In this document: in pieces, positions 54,597 to 63,774 of the stretch
Layout of the letters: every line of letters starts with the position of its first letter
Position numbering within the stretch: position 1 is the first letter of the stretch
NCBI RefSeq assembly: GCF_000968135.1
Contig: NZ_FO538765.1
Location: 2,554,001 to 2,618,000 of the forward strand
Reading direction: 5' to 3'
DNA length: 64,000 bases
DNA from: Magnetospira sp. QH-2
GTDB taxonomy: Bacteria > Pseudomonadota > Alphaproteobacteria > Rhodospirillales > Magnetospiraceae
Program-made: the position numbers and the translations under genes
Notes under the pieces: generated by a model
What the model saw: only the letters and a program-made list of their open reading frames with translations
Told to the model about the DNA's origin: nothing
Database searches by the model: none

Positions 54597-56714
54597 ATGA
54601 AAAAGGTCGCCTTTACCGCATTGCTTGCCGTGCTTGCCTGGCTGCCGACCGACACTCGGTCGCAGGAACGCGAATCCGCTGTGTTCACGGCCGACGAGGT
54701 GGTCCATGACCGGGATTTGCATACCATCACCGCACGCGGCAACGTGGAAGTTGTATATGAGGACAGAACGCTGCTCACCGATGTTCTGTCCTACAATCAA
54801 AAGGACGATATCGTCACCGCCACGGGACGCGTGGTCATGCACGAACCAACGGGAGAAGTGCTCTTTGCCCGCCATGTCAAATTGTCGGGTGATCTCAAAA
54901 ATGGCATCATCGAAGACCTGAGGATCATCTTGCAAGATGGTGCCCGGCTCGCGGCCAATGGCGGTCGACGAACAGACGGGCGGATTATGGAATTCAAGCG
55001 CGCTGTCTATTCGCCATGCGAGATCTGCAAAGAGGATCCGACCAAAGACCCGCTGTGGCAAGTCAAGGCCGACACCGCCAGCCATGACAAGGATGCCCGA
55101 ACCATCAGCTATGAGAATGTATGGCTGGAAGTGGCTGGCATTCCGGTGGCCTATACGCCTTACCTGTCTCACCCTGATCCAACCGTGAAGCGCCAAAGCG
55201 GCTTCTTGATTCCGACAATTGGCAGTTCGTCCGATCTTGGGTTCATTGCCCACATCCCTTACTTCTGGGCGATCTCCGATACGGCGGACATGACCATCGA
55301 ACCAATATTGACCACCAACGAGGGCGGCATCCTCTCGGGCCAGTACCGGCAGCGTTTTGAGGATGGAGCCTGGGACATGGAGGCCAGTATCACGCGCAAT
55401 TCGAAGGATGAATGGCTGGGACATGTGGACAGCGAAATGCGTTTCGACCTGGATTCCACCTGGAGAGCCGGATTGGACGTGGAACGGGCGAGCGGCGAAA
55501 CCTACCTGCGGCGCTATGGTTTCAACAGCAAACAAACTCTAACCACCCGGGCCTATGTAGAAGGTTATCGCAAACGCAACCGGGCCTCGGCTGAGGCCTT
55601 TGCCTTCCAACAATTGGGCGCGGATGACGACCCTGGCACCTCGCCTTATGTCCTGCCCCTTCTGGAATATAACCATATTGGAGAAGCCGATCGGTTCGGA
55701 GGTCGGACAAGTTTGGATGCGTCCTACCTCACGCTATTCCGGACCGATGGGCGCGATACGCATCGCGCTTCGTTACAGGGCGGATGGCAGTTGCCTTACA
55801 CGGGCCCGCTGGGGGATCGCTATACCCTTTCCGCATCTCTGCGAGGCGATGGATACTATGTCACCAACCACGATATCCCCGGACAACAAGACAGCTACAC
55901 GGGCGTGGCGGGACGGGTCGTACCGCAAATAGCCATGGATTGGCGTATGCCATTCGTGCGCCAGGGGCGCAGAGTCCACCAGATGATCGAACCGATTGGA
56001 TCCGTGGCGATAAGCCCCTATGGCGGCAATCCCGATGAAATCCCCAACGAAGATAGCGTCGATATTGAATTCGACGAGACGAACCTGTTCAGTTTCAACC
56101 GTTTCAACGGACTGGACCGGGTGGAAGGTGGCGCGCGGTTCAACTACGGTCTGCGATGGGGCATTTTCGCGCCGACCACCGGACAAGCAACGGCGATCAT
56201 CGGTCAGTCATACCGACCTCACGCCGATTCGGCCTTTGCATCCAATTCGGGTCTGGAAGACAATTTCTCCGATATTGTCGCAAGTCTTCGTCTCAGCCGC
56301 GAGGACTATCTGGAGCTGAAGTACCGCACCCGCTTCGATAAAGATACCCTTTCTCCAACCAGGAATGAGATGGATATCTCGGCGGGAATCCCGGCTTTCC
56401 AGGCTACGGTTTCATACCAATTCTTCGAGGCTCACTCCAACCAGCAATTTGCCACCCGCGAGCAACTGCAAACCGGCTTTTCCTCTCAGATGTCTCGTTT
56501 CTGGAGCATGGGCATGACCGCCAATCATGACCTGGTCAATGACAACGACCTCCGATCCTTCCAAGCCAATCTGACCTATGAAGACGAATGCCTGGTTTTC
56601 GGTATTGAATACCTAAAAACCGTCATTCAAGATCGCGACATTCAACCGGCTGATACGATTATGCTTCGGTTCAACTTCAAGACCCTGGGCTCGGCCGAAG
56701 CGCAGGCCTACTAA
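54597..56714 (+). CDS. lptD: LPS-assembly outer-membrane protein
   Basis: The ATG at 54597 (MKKVAFTALLAVLAWLPTDT) gives a signal peptide ending near TRS. The protein has 705 residues: an N-terminal OstA/LptA-like domain (about 30-140) and a C-terminal beta-barrel. The barrel inserts LPS into the outer leaflet with LptE. The CEICKEDP pair near residue 140 may hold the disulfide seen in LptD proteins. Four bases separate it from lptG, so the genes are co-translated. Confidence 0.94.
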   Translation: MKKVAFTALLAVLAWLPTDTRSQERESAVFTADEVVHDRDLHTITARGNVEVVYEDRTLLTDVLSYNQKDDIVTATGRVVMHEPTGEVLFARHVKLSGDLKNGIIEDLRIILQDGARLAANGGRRTDGRIMEFKRAVYSPCEICKEDPTKDPLWQVKADTASHDKDARTISYENVWLEVAGIPVAYTPYLSHPDPTVKRQSGFLIPTIGSSSDLGFIAHIPYFWAISDTADMTIEPILTTNEGGILSGQYRQRFEDGAWDMEASITRNSKDEWLGHVDSEMRFDLDSTWRAGLDVERASGETYLRRYGFNSKQTLTTRAYVEGYRKRNRASAEAFAFQQLGADDDPGTSPYVLPLLEYNHIGEADRFGGRTSLDASYLTLFRTDGRDTHRASLQGGWQLPYTGPLGDRYTLSASLRGDGYYVTNHDIPGQQDSYTGVAGRVVPQIAMDWRMPFVRQGRRVHQMIEPIGSVAISPYGGNPDEIPNEDSVDIEFDETNLFSFNRFNGLDRVEGGARFNYGLRWGIFAPTTGQATAIIGQSYRPHADSAFASNSGLEDNFSDIVASLRLSREDYLELKYRTRFDKDTLSPTRNEMDISAGIPAFQATVSYQFFEAHSNQQFATREQLQTGFSSQMSRFWSMGMTANHDLVNDNDLRSFQANLTYEDECLVFGIEYLKTVIQDRDIQPADTIMLRFNFKTLGSAEAQAY

Positions 56715-56789
56715 TTCCCGCCGTTGCCCCTGTCTCGCCAGCGGACTATGCTCTTGCTTGAAAACTGGGGTTGGTCGAAATCGGAAATT

Positions 56790-58064
56790 ATGATGCTCTT
56801 GACGCGTATTGGGATCCTTGCTCTCGTCCTTGTCACCTTGATCGTGGCGCCCCACGCTCGCGCGCAACAATCCGTGCAGGGGATCGCCGCCGTTATCAAT
56901 GACGAAGTCATTTCGGTCTATGACGTTTGGGCCCGCTTGCAGATCGTTATTTCTTCATCGGATCTGCCCAATACGCCCCAGACGCAACAACGACTCATCC
57001 CTCAAGTTCTGCGCGGCTTGATCGACGAAAAGCTTCAAATCCAGGAAGCCAAGCGATTGGGCGTCGAAGCCACCGCCTCGGACTTAAAGCGCGCGAAAGC
57101 GGACCTCGAAAAGCAAAACAAGCTCGCCCCGGGGACCTTGGGTAAATTCTTGGCCGCGAGAGGGGTCGATGAAAACGCGCTGGAGCAACAACTGAAGGCG
57201 ACCATGTCATGGTCCAAAGTGCGGCGCATCCGGCTCCGCAAGAAGTTCCGCGTTGGGGATGACGAAATCAACGAAGCCATGGCGCGGATCAAGGCCAACA
57301 AAGGAAAACCGGAACACCTGGCAGCGGAAATCTTCCTCCCCGTGGACAATCCACGAGAAGAGCAGAAGGTTCGCGAGATTGTCGCCAGACTGCTCAAACA
57401 GATCAAAGCTGGTGCCGATTTTCCGGCTTTGGCAAAGAGTTTTTCCAAATCAGCTTCCGCTTCTTCGGGCGGTAGTTTGGGATGGGTTATCGAAGGACAA
57501 TTGGATCCTGAATTAGAGGCCGCTTTGAACAAGATGGAACCGGGGCAGATCGCCGGTCCGGTTCGGACTTTGTCGGGGTTCCATATTCTGCTGCTGCGCA
57601 AGAGGCGGCAAAGTGCGGGATTGCTTGCTGGAGAGCCGTTGAAGGTGAACCTTCAGCAGACCTTTCTGCCCCTGACACGCATCGCCACCAATGTGGCCGT
57701 TGCCGAAGCATCGCGCCGGTTGACCGAAACGACTAAGGATGCCAAGTCCTGTGCTGATCTGGATCGGATCGGAAAAGATCTGGGAACCACAATGTCCGGC
57801 AGTCTCGGTACATTGGAGATCACCAAACTGCCGGCGCGCTTCCAACAAGTTCTGGCCAAATTGCCCGATCTGACCCCCAGCCCACCGGTACGCACCGAAC
57901 AGGGCATGGTCGTCCTCATGGTCTGCTCAAGGTCAGGTGGCACATCGGAGGCCATGGCCCGGGACCGGGTCAAGAACATGCTGCTCAATAAGCGCGCCGA
58001 CAAAGCGGCACAGCGTCTGATGCGCGACCTTCGCCGTGATGCCCTGGTGGATATCCGGCTGTGA
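56790..58064 (+). CDS. surA: Periplasmic peptidyl-prolyl isomerase / chaperone
   Basis: The 424-residue protein starts MMLLTRIGILALVLVTLIVA, a signal peptide (cleavage near ARA/QQ). The SurA N-terminal chaperone domain (about 30-170) reads AAVINDEVISVYDV, and a single PPIC rotamase-like domain (about 190-290) follows with SASSGGSLGW. SurA helps fold outer-membrane proteins, including LptD, the gene just upstream. It overlaps pdxA by 4 bp. Its start is uncertain by one codon (ATGATG). Confidence 0.9.
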   Translation: MMLLTRIGILALVLVTLIVAPHARAQQSVQGIAAVINDEVISVYDVWARLQIVISSSDLPNTPQTQQRLIPQVLRGLIDEKLQIQEAKRLGVEATASDLKRAKADLEKQNKLAPGTLGKFLAARGVDENALEQQLKATMSWSKVRRIRLRKKFRVGDDEINEAMARIKANKGKPEHLAAEIFLPVDNPREEQKVREIVARLLKQIKAGADFPALAKSFSKSASASSGGSLGWVIEGQLDPELEAALNKMEPGQIAGPVRTLSGFHILLLRKRRQSAGLLAGEPLKVNLQQTFLPLTRIATNVAVAEASRRLTETTKDAKSCADLDRIGKDLGTTMSGSLGTLEITKLPARFQQVLAKLPDLTPSPPVRTEQGMVVLMVCSRSGGTSEAMARDRVKNMLLNKRADKAAQRLMRDLRRDALVDIRL

Positions 58065-59071
58065 CCTCTCAGCCACTCCCCCTGGCCTTGACCATGGGCG
58101 AGCCAGCCGGAGTCGGAGCAGAAGTCACCTTGAAGGCTTGGCTGCGGGCGGGCGATCTGGGCATTCCCTCCTTCTTTCTGATCGATGACCGTGAGCGAGT
58201 GGCCAAGCTGGCCGCAATGTTGAACATTGCAACGCCTGTGGAAGCCATCTCCGATCCGCTGCAAGCCCCCCATGTCTTCACGCGAGCCCTGCCGGTTCTT
58301 GATCATCCTCTTCCTGCGCCGGTGATTCCCGGAGAGTTGAACCCTGACAATGGCCAAGCCGTGATCACCGCCATTGAACAGGCCGTCAAAATGACCTTGG
58401 CGGGCCGCGCGGGCGCCGTGGTCACCAATCCCATTCACAAACATGCCCTGCACCAAGTGGGATTTCAGTTCCCCGGCCATACGGAATTCCTGGCTCATTT
58501 GGCCAATACCGACAATCGCCCGGTGATGATGCTGGCCTGTTCCGAGTTAAGGGTGGTGCCGGTCACCATTCATGTCAGCCTGGCTGATGCGACCCAGGAC
58601 CTAAGCACCGAGGCCATCATCGAGACCGCGACAACCACCCATCAAGCGCTGAGGCGGAATTTCGGGATCGAGGCCCCCCGTCTGGCCGTGGCCGGGCTTA
58701 ATCCCCACGCGGGGGAAGATGGCTCCATGGGACACGAGGATGCCGCCATCATCGGCCCGGCGGTAGCCGCTTTGCGGGCAGCGGGGATTGACGCCCGGGG
58801 GCCGCTGTCTGCCGACACCTTGTTCCATGCCCGAGCCAGAGCAACCTATGACGCGGCCATCTGCATGTATCATGATCAGGCGCTGATCCCCATCAAGACC
58901 ATTGATTTCGATGGCGGGGTCAATGTCACCCTCGGCCTGCCCTTTGTCCGCACCTCGCCGGATCATGGTACGGCGCTGGATCTGGCGGGGACCGGTCAAG
59001 CCCATGAAACCAGCCTGCTGGCTGCCTTGCACATGGCTGGGGTGATGGCGGAGCACCGGCGCAGTGCCTGA
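58061..59071 (+). CDS. pdxA: 4-hydroxythreonine-4-phosphate dehydrogenase
   Basis: The 336-residue enzyme acts in pyridoxal phosphate synthesis. It starts with GTG at 58061, overlapping the surA stop by 4 bp (GTGA). It shows ALTMGEPAGVGAEV at the N-terminus, TNPIHKHAL and GHTEFLAHL with metal-binding histidine, and MYHDQALIPIKT near the end. Length is typical. The rsmA start overlaps its end by 8 bp. Confidence 0.95.
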   Translation: MTSQPLPLALTMGEPAGVGAEVTLKAWLRAGDLGIPSFFLIDDRERVAKLAAMLNIATPVEAISDPLQAPHVFTRALPVLDHPLPAPVIPGELNPDNGQAVITAIEQAVKMTLAGRAGAVVTNPIHKHALHQVGFQFPGHTEFLAHLANTDNRPVMMLACSELRVVPVTIHVSLADATQDLSTEAIIETATTTHQALRRNFGIEAPRLAVAGLNPHAGEDGSMGHEDAAIIGPAVAALRAAGIDARGPLSADTLFHARARATYDAAICMYHDQALIPIKTIDFDGGVNVTLGLPFVRTSPDHGTALDLAGTGQAHETSLLAALHMAGVMAEHRRSA

Positions 59072-59873
59072 TCTGCCCCCCCTGCGCGATGTGATTGCCC
59101 GGCATGGTCTGCGGGCCCGCAAGTCCCTGGGTCAGAATTTCTTGCTTGATCTCAATTTGACCGGCCGCATCGCCCGAGCGGCGGGCGTGACGCCAGGCAT
59201 GAACGTCATCGAGATTGGGCCGGGACCGGGGGGATTGACTCGTGCCCTGCTGGCCGCTGGGGCTTTCGTCCAAGCCATCGAGATGGACGAGCGCTGCATC
59301 GGGGCCCTAAGCGAACTGGGCGAGGCCTACCCAGGCCAACTCACCTTGCACCAGGGCGATGCGCTCAAAGTAGATGTGACAACCCTTTGCCCGGCCCCGA
59401 GACGGATCGTTGCCAACCTGCCCTATAACGTGGCGACCCCGCTGCTGCTGGGCTGGCTCAGGCAGGTAGCGGCATTCGACAGCTTTACCTTGATGTTCCA
59501 AAAAGAGGTGGCCGACCGCCTTTTGGCCGAACCGGGCACCAAGGCCTATGGCCGATTGGCAGTGATCACCCAATGGCTGTGTGACGTGCAGCGTGAATTC
59601 AACGTGGACAAGGCCGCCTTTACCCCACCGCCCAAGATCATGTCGACGGTTGTCACTCTGACACCGCGCCCCGCCCCCCTGGCCCCTGCAAACTGGGAAT
59701 GTTTGGAAAAGGTTACGGCGGCGGCTTTCGGGCAACGGCGTAAAATGCTGCGGGCCAGCCTCAAACCCTTGAACCTGGACCTGGAAGCCTTGGGCATCAC
59801 ACCCACGGCGCGGGCCGAGGAACTGCCGGTGGAAGCCTTTTGCACCCTGGCCCGAGCCATTGAGTATTCTTGA
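59064..59873 (+). CDS. rsmA: 16S rRNA (adenine1518-N6/adenine1519-N6) dimethyltransferase
   Basis: The 269-residue KsgA protein dimethylates two adenines in helix 45 of 16S rRNA during 30S maturation. Motifs are KSLGQNFLLDLNL, EIGPGPGGLTRALL (SAM binding), and NLPYNVATPLLLGWL (catalytic NLPY). The GTG start at 59064 lies inside pdxA, overlapping by 8 bp. It ends the tightly packed run beginning at lptF. Confidence 0.95.
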   Translation: MPDLPPLRDVIARHGLRARKSLGQNFLLDLNLTGRIARAAGVTPGMNVIEIGPGPGGLTRALLAAGAFVQAIEMDERCIGALSELGEAYPGQLTLHQGDALKVDVTTLCPAPRRIVANLPYNVATPLLLGWLRQVAAFDSFTLMFQKEVADRLLAEPGTKAYGRLAVITQWLCDVQREFNVDKAAFTPPPKIMSTVVTLTPRPAPLAPANWECLEKVTAAAFGQRRKMLRASLKPLNLDLEALGITPTARAEELPVEAFCTLARAIEYS

Positions 59874-59898
59874 CAGATTCCCTGGGCTCCCGGATAGT
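59870..59898 (+). promoter_or_regulatory. Putative sigma-70 promoter of the VUT gene
   Basis: A consensus TTGACA (59870-59875), overlapping the rsmA stop codon, is separated by 17 bp from GATAGT (59893-59898). AAGGAG at 59908-59913 and the ATG at 59924 follow. No preQ1 riboswitch was seen in the short leader. Confidence 0.5.
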
Positions 59899-59923
59899 AG
59901 GGGCGAGAAGGAGAGCTATACTA

Positions 59924-60457
59924 ATGGATAGGTTATTCATCGCCTTGACCGTCGCCATGGCGGTCATCGTCACCGCCTCGAACATTCTGGTTCAGCATGC
60001 CATCAATGACTGGCTGACCTGGGGCGCCTTGACCTATCCGGTGGCCTTCCTGATCACAGACCTGACCAACCGCCTGCAAGGCCCGGCCATGGCCCGCCGG
60101 GTGGTGATTGTCGGCTTTCTGTTTGCGGTGCTGTTGTCGTTCTGGCTGGCCACGCCGCGCATTGCCCTGGCATCGGGCACGGCCTTCCTGGTGGCTCAGT
60201 TGCTCGATGTGATGGTATTCGACCGGCTGCGGAACAAGACCTGGTGGCTGCCGCCCCTGGCCTCCTCGTCGCTGGGTTCGGTGGTCGATACGGTACTGTT
60301 CTTTTCCATTGCCTTTGCCGCCACCGGGCTGCCCTGGATTACTTGGGCCATTGGTGATTTCGCGGTCAAAATGGCCGTGGCGCTGTTCATGCTGATCCCG
60401 TTTCGGATCGCCTACACATGGTGGCGCAAGCAGCAGAGCCCCGCCCTATCGGCATAG
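59924..60457 (+). CDS. VUT-family (YhhQ/queuosine precursor transporter-like) membrane protein
   Basis: The 177-residue protein has about six membrane segments and the motif YPVAFLITDLTNR near residue 40, typical of the VUT/YhhQ family of queuosine precursor (preQ0/preQ1) importers. The start at 59924 has AAGGAG ten bases upstream. Substrate is inferred from the family. It converges with gmk, overlapping by 12 bp. Confidence 0.85.
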   Translation: MDRLFIALTVAMAVIVTASNILVQHAINDWLTWGALTYPVAFLITDLTNRLQGPAMARRVVIVGFLFAVLLSFWLATPRIALASGTAFLVAQLLDVMVFDRLRNKTWWLPPLASSSLGSVVDTVLFFSIAFAATGLPWITWAIGDFAVKMAVALFMLIPFRIAYTWWRKQQSPALSA

Positions 60458-61081
60458 CTCCGCAACAAAAGCGGACAAGCCCACCTGACGCTTCTTGCGC
60501 AGACGCTCGGCGGCCAGGATCGCCTTGACCTCGGCCACGGCCTTTTCCAGATCATCATTCACCACGATGTAATCGTATTCGTTCCAGTGGCTCATCTCAT
60601 CAGCCGCCTTGGCCATGCGTTTGGCGATAACGTCCTCGGCATCCTGGGCCCGCTTGCGCAGTCGCACCGCCAATTCATCATGGGAGGGTGGCAGAATGAA
60701 GATGGTCACCAGATCATCGCGCGCGTTTTCGCCCAGTTGCTGGGTACCCTGCCAGTCCACGTCGAACAGCACGTCCCGGGCGGCGTTCAATTCCTTTTCC
60801 ACCAAATCGCGCGGCGTACCATAGAAATTATCAAACACCTGCGCATGTTCCAGCAGGCCGTTGGCCGCGACCATCTGGTGATAGGTTTCTTCCGTGATGA
60901 AGTGATAGTCGATCCCGTCTTGCTCTCCCGGACGCGGGGCCCGCGTGGTCACGGAAACGGACATGATCAGATCGGGATCGTCGTCCAGGAGCTGTCGCGA
61001 GATGGTCGATTTCCCGGCCCCGGACGGCGAGGACAAGACCAGCATCAGGCCGCGACGGTGTTTTTCGGTCATATTGATCAT
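60446..61081 (-). CDS. gmk: Guanylate kinase
   Basis: The 211-residue kinase phosphorylates GMP to GDP. It has the P-loop SSPSGAGKSTI, the GMP-binding VTTRAPRPGEQDGIDYHFI and the lid region, as in E. coli Gmk (207 aa). The start was set at the ATG in 61079-61081, with AAGGA nine bases upstream; an ATG at 61099, close to the yicC stop, is the alternative. It lies 19 bp downstream of yicC, the usual alphaproteobacterial pair. Confidence 0.95.
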   Translation of the reverse strand: MINMTEKHRRGLMLVLSSPSGAGKSTISRQLLDDDPDLIMSVSVTTRAPRPGEQDGIDYHFITEETYHQMVAANGLLEHAQVFDNFYGTPRDLVEKELNAARDVLFDVDWQGTQQLGENARDDLVTIFILPPSHDELAVRLRKRAQDAEDVIAKRMAKAADEMSHWNEYDYIVVNDDLEKAVAEVKAILAAERLRKKRQVGLSAFVAELCR

Positions 61082-61100
61082 GTCCCGGGTTCCTTGCATC

Positions 61101-62000
61101 CTACTCGACGTTCTGTACCTGCTCGCGAAACTGCTCCACCACCGCCTTGAGGTCCAGACCCACCTGGGTCAGGTCCGTATCGATGGACTTGGAACAAAGC
61201 GTGTTGGCTTCCCTGTTGAATTCCTGACAAAGGAAATCCAACTTGCGGCCCACCGGTTCGCCGGAGGCCAACAAGGCACGCGTGGCCGCTATATGGGCTT
61301 TCAGCCGGTCCAATTCCTCGCGAATATCGGCCTTGGTCATTAACAGCGCCGCTTCCTGGGCCAGGCGTTCCTCGGGCAGCGCGGGGACCGTGTCCATCAG
61401 ATCCTGAACCTGCTCGGCCAACCGCGCCTTGATGGCATCGGGTTGGGTGGCGGCCAGGCTTTCGGCGCGGCCACAAAGATCGGCGATAACGGCCAAGTGG
61501 TCGGTGAGGTTCTGGTGCAGATGGCTGCCCTCTTCCGCCCGCATGGCGGCCAGGGCCTTCAGGGCTTGATCGAGGGTTTCAAGAATGGCCCGCTCGGTCG
61601 CCGCGCGCGCCGCCTCGTCGGGGACGGTTTCTTCTTCCATATCCATCACGCCGCGCAGTCCCAGCAACCCGTCCACCGTGGGCGGTGCCAGATCCGGCAC
61701 TTTCTGGCGGAGTTGCTCGGCGGCTTCCAGCATGCGCTCGAGCACCGCCATGTTGACGCGCACACCGCCAGAATCGCCACCGCGCCGCACCTCCAACATC
61801 AAATAGATGTTGCCACGCCGCAAGCCTCCGCCGACGGCCTTGCGCACCGCCGGTTCCAATCCCTCGAATCCGGGGGCCAGCTTCATGCGCACATCCAGGC
61901 CCTTGCTGTTGACGCTCTTGGCTTCCCAGGTCCAGGTCTGGCTGTCGTTCTGGCCCTGGGCACGGGCAAATCCGGTCATGGATGTAACGGTCACAGGCAT
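61101..62000 (-). CDS. yicC: YicC-family RNA endoribonuclease / stress protein
   Basis: The 299-residue protein begins VTSMTGFARAQG, the YicC signature, and ends with the DUF1732 block HNREANTLCSKSIDTDLT-like region (FLCQEFNREANTLCSKS). E. coli YicC is an endoribonuclease that helps degrade the sRNA RyhB. Long helical stretches fill the middle. It is upstream of and adjacent to gmk on the same strand, a conserved pair. Confidence 0.92.
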   Translation of the reverse strand: MPVTVTSMTGFARAQGQNDSQTWTWEAKSVNSKGLDVRMKLAPGFEGLEPAVRKAVGGGLRRGNIYLMLEVRRGGDSGGVRVNMAVLERMLEAAEQLRQKVPDLAPPTVDGLLGLRGVMDMEEETVPDEAARAATERAILETLDQALKALAAMRAEEGSHLHQNLTDHLAVIADLCGRAESLAATQPDAIKARLAEQVQDLMDTVPALPEERLAQEAALLMTKADIREELDRLKAHIAATRALLASGEPVGRKLDFLCQEFNREANTLCSKSIDTDLTQVGLDLKAVVEQFREQVQNVE

Positions 62001-62065
62001 CCCCTTGCGTCATCGTGAAAACCGTTTATAGCCTTGAGACCAGTCGGCAACAAGGCGGCAGACCC

Positions 62066-62833
62066 ATGAAAAGTGATACTCCTCGCGCTATTCTCATCAC
62101 CGGTGCCTCTAGCGGCATCGGCGAGGCCCTGGCTTTGGAATACGCCGCCCCTGGCTTGCGGTTGTTTCTGTCGGGACGCGATGCCAATCGACTGCAAGCC
62201 GTCGTCGATGCTTGCCGGGCCAAGGGGGCTGAAGCCACCGGTCAGGTGATAGACGTGGCCGAACGGGAAGCCATGGCGGTCTGGGTCGATCAGTGCGACG
62301 CGCAACGGCCTCTCGATCTGGTCATTGCCAACGCCGGTATCGCCTCCGCCAGCCTCGACCCGCTGGCGGAGGAAGAAAAGGCCCTGCGCCGCGTCATGGC
62401 CACCAACACCGATGGTGTCTTTAATACCGTGTTTCCGGCCCTTGGCCCCATGCGGGATCGGGGGCGAGGTCAGATCGCCCTCATGGCCTCGCTGGCCGGC
62501 TACCTGGGCATGCCTGGGGCGGCGGCCTATTGCGCGTCCAAGGCGGCGGTGAAGGTCTGGGGAGAGGCGCTGCGCGGGGAACTGGCCGATGAGGGCATCC
62601 GGGTCTCGGTCATCAATCCGGGCTGGGTGGACAGCCGCATCACCCAGCAGAACAGTTTCCCCATGCCCTTTTTCATGCGCGCGGACAAGGCGGCGAAGAT
62701 CATTCGTCGTGGCCTTTACCGAAACAAGGGCCGAATCGCCTTTCCCTGGCCAACCGCGACGATGGCCTGGCTGATGATGATTCTGCCTGACAGCCTGCGC
62801 CACGCCCTCACGAGCAAGCTGCCACGCAAGTGA
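62066..62833 (+). CDS. SDR-family oxidoreductase
   Basis: The 255-residue short-chain dehydrogenase has AILITGASSGIGEALALEYA (cofactor binding), NAGIASAS, LMASLAG with the catalytic serine region, and YCASKAAVK with Tyr/Lys. The C-terminal part is hydrophobic (about 235-250), suggesting membrane association, as in some lipid-modifying SDRs. The ATG at 62066 has AAGGCGG eight bases upstream. Substrate is unknown. It is divergent from yicC. Confidence 0.87.
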   Translation: MKSDTPRAILITGASSGIGEALALEYAAPGLRLFLSGRDANRLQAVVDACRAKGAEATGQVIDVAEREAMAVWVDQCDAQRPLDLVIANAGIASASLDPLAEEEKALRRVMATNTDGVFNTVFPALGPMRDRGRGQIALMASLAGYLGMPGAAAYCASKAAVKVWGEALRGELADEGIRVSVINPGWVDSRITQQNSFPMPFFMRADKAAKIIRRGLYRNKGRIAFPWPTATMAWLMMILPDSLRHALTSKLPRK

Positions 62834-62883
62834 ATTCCCCACGAAGACCTGGGAAGAACCGGCTATCGGCCCCTATTGTGGAC

Positions 62884-62913
62884 AAAAAAACGGCGGCCCC
62901 GGAGGGTCGCCGT
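62884..62913 (-). terminator. Rho-independent terminator of the PEP-CTERM gene
   Basis: On the minus strand ACGGCGACCCTCCGGGGCCG and CCGT form a GC-rich stem followed by a run of seven T residues (plus-strand AAAAAAA at 62884-62890). It lies 40 bp after the PEP-CTERM stop, and is between that gene and the convergent SDR. Confidence 0.85.
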
Positions 62914-62952
62914 CATTGTAAGAAATTCCGACAGGTTCCTGTCGAGAGCCGA

Positions 62953-63603
62953 TCAGGCCACGCGGCGGCGACGGGCATAGCCCAGTCCGACAAGGCCGAT
63001 ACCGAGCAGCGCCAAGGAAGCCGGCTCCGGGATTTGGCTGCTTTGATCAATCACCATGCCACTACTATCAAAGGCAACGAAGTCGGAGAACGGCAATCCG
63101 CCAAAGAAGAATCCGCCTCGGGTTTCCCCCGATGCGATGGGATCTTCCATGCCATAATTCCAAAAGACATACCCGGCGAACTCATCGGGGAACAACTGCT
63201 CCCAACTGCCCAGCGAGGACAGGCTGATCGAGCTCTCGTCGGCAAAGTAAATGGTATCAGAGTCCCAGGTTTCGGCGTTGGTCATCGTGGCATTCCACCA
63301 ACCCTGGCCTTCGTCGAGATACTCAACCCACGGAAGGCCCCAGGAATCATTGCTGATCGCGAAACCGGCGATACCCGCATCCCCATGATTGGTCACGATG
63401 TACTCACCCACCCCTTCTTCGACCCGAAGGCCATCAAATGAGTCCTCAGAAATAATGAATGGCTCGAAGCGTTCCTCGATCGTGACGTTACCATTGTTAC
63501 CCAAGATGATCTCACTTCCCAGAGTCACCGCTTGAGCCGAACTGAACAGCGATGTCGCCGCGAAGGCGCCAGCCGCTAAGGTGGAAAAAAGAATACGGTT
63601 CAT
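62953..63603 (-). CDS. PEP-CTERM sorting-domain protein
   Basis: The 216-residue protein has a signal peptide (MNRILFSTLAAGAFAATSLF then SSAQA) and a C-terminal PEP-CTERM tag: IPEPASLALLGIGLVGLGYARRRR. The PEP motif, hydrophobic helix and basic end target proteins to the EpsH exosortase for removal and surface or exopolysaccharide-linked placement. The mature part is acidic and tryptophan-rich, with no family I recognise. GGGAGA lies eight bases before the ATG. No exosortase gene is in the window. Confidence 0.88.
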   Translation of the reverse strand: MNRILFSTLAAGAFAATSLFSSAQAVTLGSEIILGNNGNVTIEERFEPFIISEDSFDGLRVEEGVGEYIVTNHGDAGIAGFAISNDSWGLPWVEYLDEGQGWWNATMTNAETWDSDTIYFADESSISLSSLGSWEQLFPDEFAGYVFWNYGMEDPIASGETRGGFFFGGLPFSDFVAFDSSGMVIDQSSQIPEPASLALLGIGLVGLGYARRRRVA

Positions 63604-63669
63604 TGTGATATCTCCCTACACACATGCCTAGGAAAGCCTCCCGCAATAATCGCGCCAAATTCGTTACAT

Positions 63670-63686
63670 GTTTATTTTAAATAAAC
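63670..63686. promoter_or_regulatory. AT-rich palindrome upstream of the PEP-CTERM gene
   Basis: GTTTATTTTAAATAAAC is a perfect dyad with 8-bp arms around a central T. It lies 67 bp upstream of the PEP-CTERM start codon, in a position suitable for an operator. The binding protein is unknown. Confidence 0.4.
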
Positions 63687-63715
63687 TAGCCACAGATGCC
63701 GCTCCAACGGCCTCG

Positions 63716-63756
63716 AAAACCGTAAAATATCCCGACACTCTTTCTCGGTTTTTTTT
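63716..63756. terminator. Possible terminator-like hairpin after the DUF302 gene
   Basis: AAAACCG (63716-63722) and CGGTTTT (63746-63752) can pair, with an inner CCGA/TCGG, and T-rich sequence flanks the stem. It lies about 20 bp after the DUF302 stop on the minus strand. The stem is AT-rich, so the call is weak. Confidence 0.35.
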
Positions 63757-63774
63757 ACACCCGACCGGTTTGAA

